Source of the DNA: Bacteroidota bacterium
GTDB taxonomy: Bacteria > Bacteroidota > Bacteroidia > AKYH767-A > OLB10
NCBI GenBank assembly: GCA_947453935.1
Contig: CANGJU010000005.1
Span: forward strand, 1 to 54,564
DNA: 54,564 bases
Direction: 5' to 3'
Position numbers and translations under genes: made by a program. The notes under the pieces were generated by a model that ran no database searches, was not told the DNA's origin, and saw only the letters and a list, made by a program, of their open reading frames with translations. Positions 54,019-54,564 of this stretch are shown here, piece after piece. Position 1 is the first letter of the stretch. The number at the start of each line of letters is the position of its first letter.

Positions 54019-54564
54019 TTAATTCTCGATTACAGCATATCCTGAAAGTCGGTCATAACGACTCCCAATGTCTCTGGAATAAAAGAAAAGCTGATAACTA
54101 TTTCTTGTTTCGAAATGAGATCCTTCAATAAGAAGAGGCGTGGGGCTACCAGAAGATTTTTCGTTCATAAAGTACAAGTAGTTGTAATAGCCTTGCTTAA
54201 CTAATAGTGTTTTGTCATAACAGCCTTCTTCTTCATTGTAGTGCATGCGGTAGGCTGGACTAAATTCCCAATTGGATAGTTGTCCAAATAGATATACATC
54301 GGCACTATCAAATTTTTCCATTACCGGTAAATTAAAATTCACATAAACATAATCGGCTTCAAGTGCGTCATCTTGTCCTTCATAAACCTTAATTAAAAAT
54401 CGTCCGTTAATGTCATCTGAAACTGCATAACGCTGCGTATTTTTTTTCTCTTCTTTTTTCAAATATACGCTCGATAATTTATTGAGCGAATCAATTTGAA
54501 TGTGATCAATATATTGTGTCAGAAATTTTACACTTCGAACATCAAAATTTCTAAATTCATTTCC
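54019..54564 (-). CDS. DUF5103 / T9SS plug-domain protein, 3' part only (runs off the window)
   Basis: C-terminal part of a DUF5103 protein, a family annotated as type IX secretion plug protein. The ORF track begins at a TTG (54460-54462), but the frame stays open to the window edge and continues the homology: the added residues read GNEFRNFDVRSVKFLTQYID, the family's conserved NEFRxFD stretch. Downstream parts are GRFLIKVYEG, DADYVYVNFNLP-like ADYVYVNFNLPV, SADVYLFGQLSNWEFS and KQGYYNYLYFMNE, ending YAVIEN. It is therefore 5'-truncated by the window, with at least 181 codons visible. The protein is expected outside the inner membrane; its N-terminus is not seen. Confidence 0.8.
   Translation of the reverse strand, partial: GNEFRNFDVRSVKFLTQYIDHIQIDSLNKLSSVYLKKEEKKNTQRYAVSDDINGRFLIKVYEGQDDALEADYVYVNFNLPVMEKFDSADVYLFGQLSNWEFSPAYRMHYNEEEGCYDKTLLVKQGYYNYLYFMNEKSSGSPTPLLIEGSHFETRNSYQLFFYSRDIGSRYDRLSGYAVIEN

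Overview
The window looks like chromosomal DNA of an AT-rich Bacteroidota bacterium; family and genus cannot be fixed by eye. Three things point there: a type IX secretion (T9SS) C-terminal sorting domain on a 1,511-residue secreted protein, phylum-typical proteins (BatA-type N-terminus, TamL-type lipoprotein barrel, DUF5103 T9SS-associated protein), and several TAnnTTTG-type -7 promoter elements close to start codons. No rRNA, tRNA, CRISPR array, insertion sequence or phage gene was recognised.

Layout. (1) 32-6272: an LtaS-like membrane sulfatase/phosphotransferase, divergent from a DUF985 cupin, a small lipoprotein, a BatA-domain protein and a dihydroorotase homologue that has lost most of its metal-binding histidines. 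(2) 6273-14986: two very large secreted proteins on the minus strand, a reprolysin-like zinc metalloprotease with a P-domain and a five-module jelly-roll protein with a T9SS sorting domain. (3) 15189-17463: divergent homogentisate dioxygenase and fumarylacetoacetate hydrolase family genes (tyrosine degradation). (4) 17464-18023: a 560-bp gene-free stretch with a terminator and then an array of hairpins sharing the apex CCTTACGGGG over different but self-complementary stems, interleaved with a G-poor repeated linker. (5) 18024-21788: ribBA, glmM and a cysteine desulfurase in one direction. (6) 21785-42509: a 15-gene exopolysaccharide/capsule locus on the minus strand, almost without spacers: Wza-like lipoprotein, Wzc-like tyrosine kinase, a flippase-glycosyltransferase fusion, two nucleotidyltransferase-fold proteins flanking a beta-propeller protein, a methyltransferase, three GT4 enzymes, an asparagine synthetase, a polymerase/ligase, a two-domain oxidoreductase, an alpha/alpha-toroid-like protein and a DUF354 protein. 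(7) 42709-48894: a phenylacetate catabolic operon paaABCD-GHIJ, without paaE, paaK, paaZ or paaF in view. (8) 48939-54564: a receiver-histidine kinase, TamL-like outer-membrane protein, SPOUT rRNA/tRNA methyltransferase, ApaG, and a DUF5103 gene running off the right edge.

How the parts fit. The polysaccharide locus reads as a complete Wzx/Wzy-type system: precursor modification (oxidoreductase, amidotransferase, methyltransferase), assembly (GT4 enzymes), flipping (fusion protein), polymerisation (membrane protein) and export (Wzc/Wza). The aromatic genes lie in two separate units: homogentisate to fumarate/acetoacetate, and phenylacetyl-CoA epoxidation followed by beta-oxidation-like steps. 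The least explained parts are the hairpin array before ribBA and the nucleotidyltransferase/propeller/nucleotidyltransferase trio plus flippase fusion in the polysaccharide locus.
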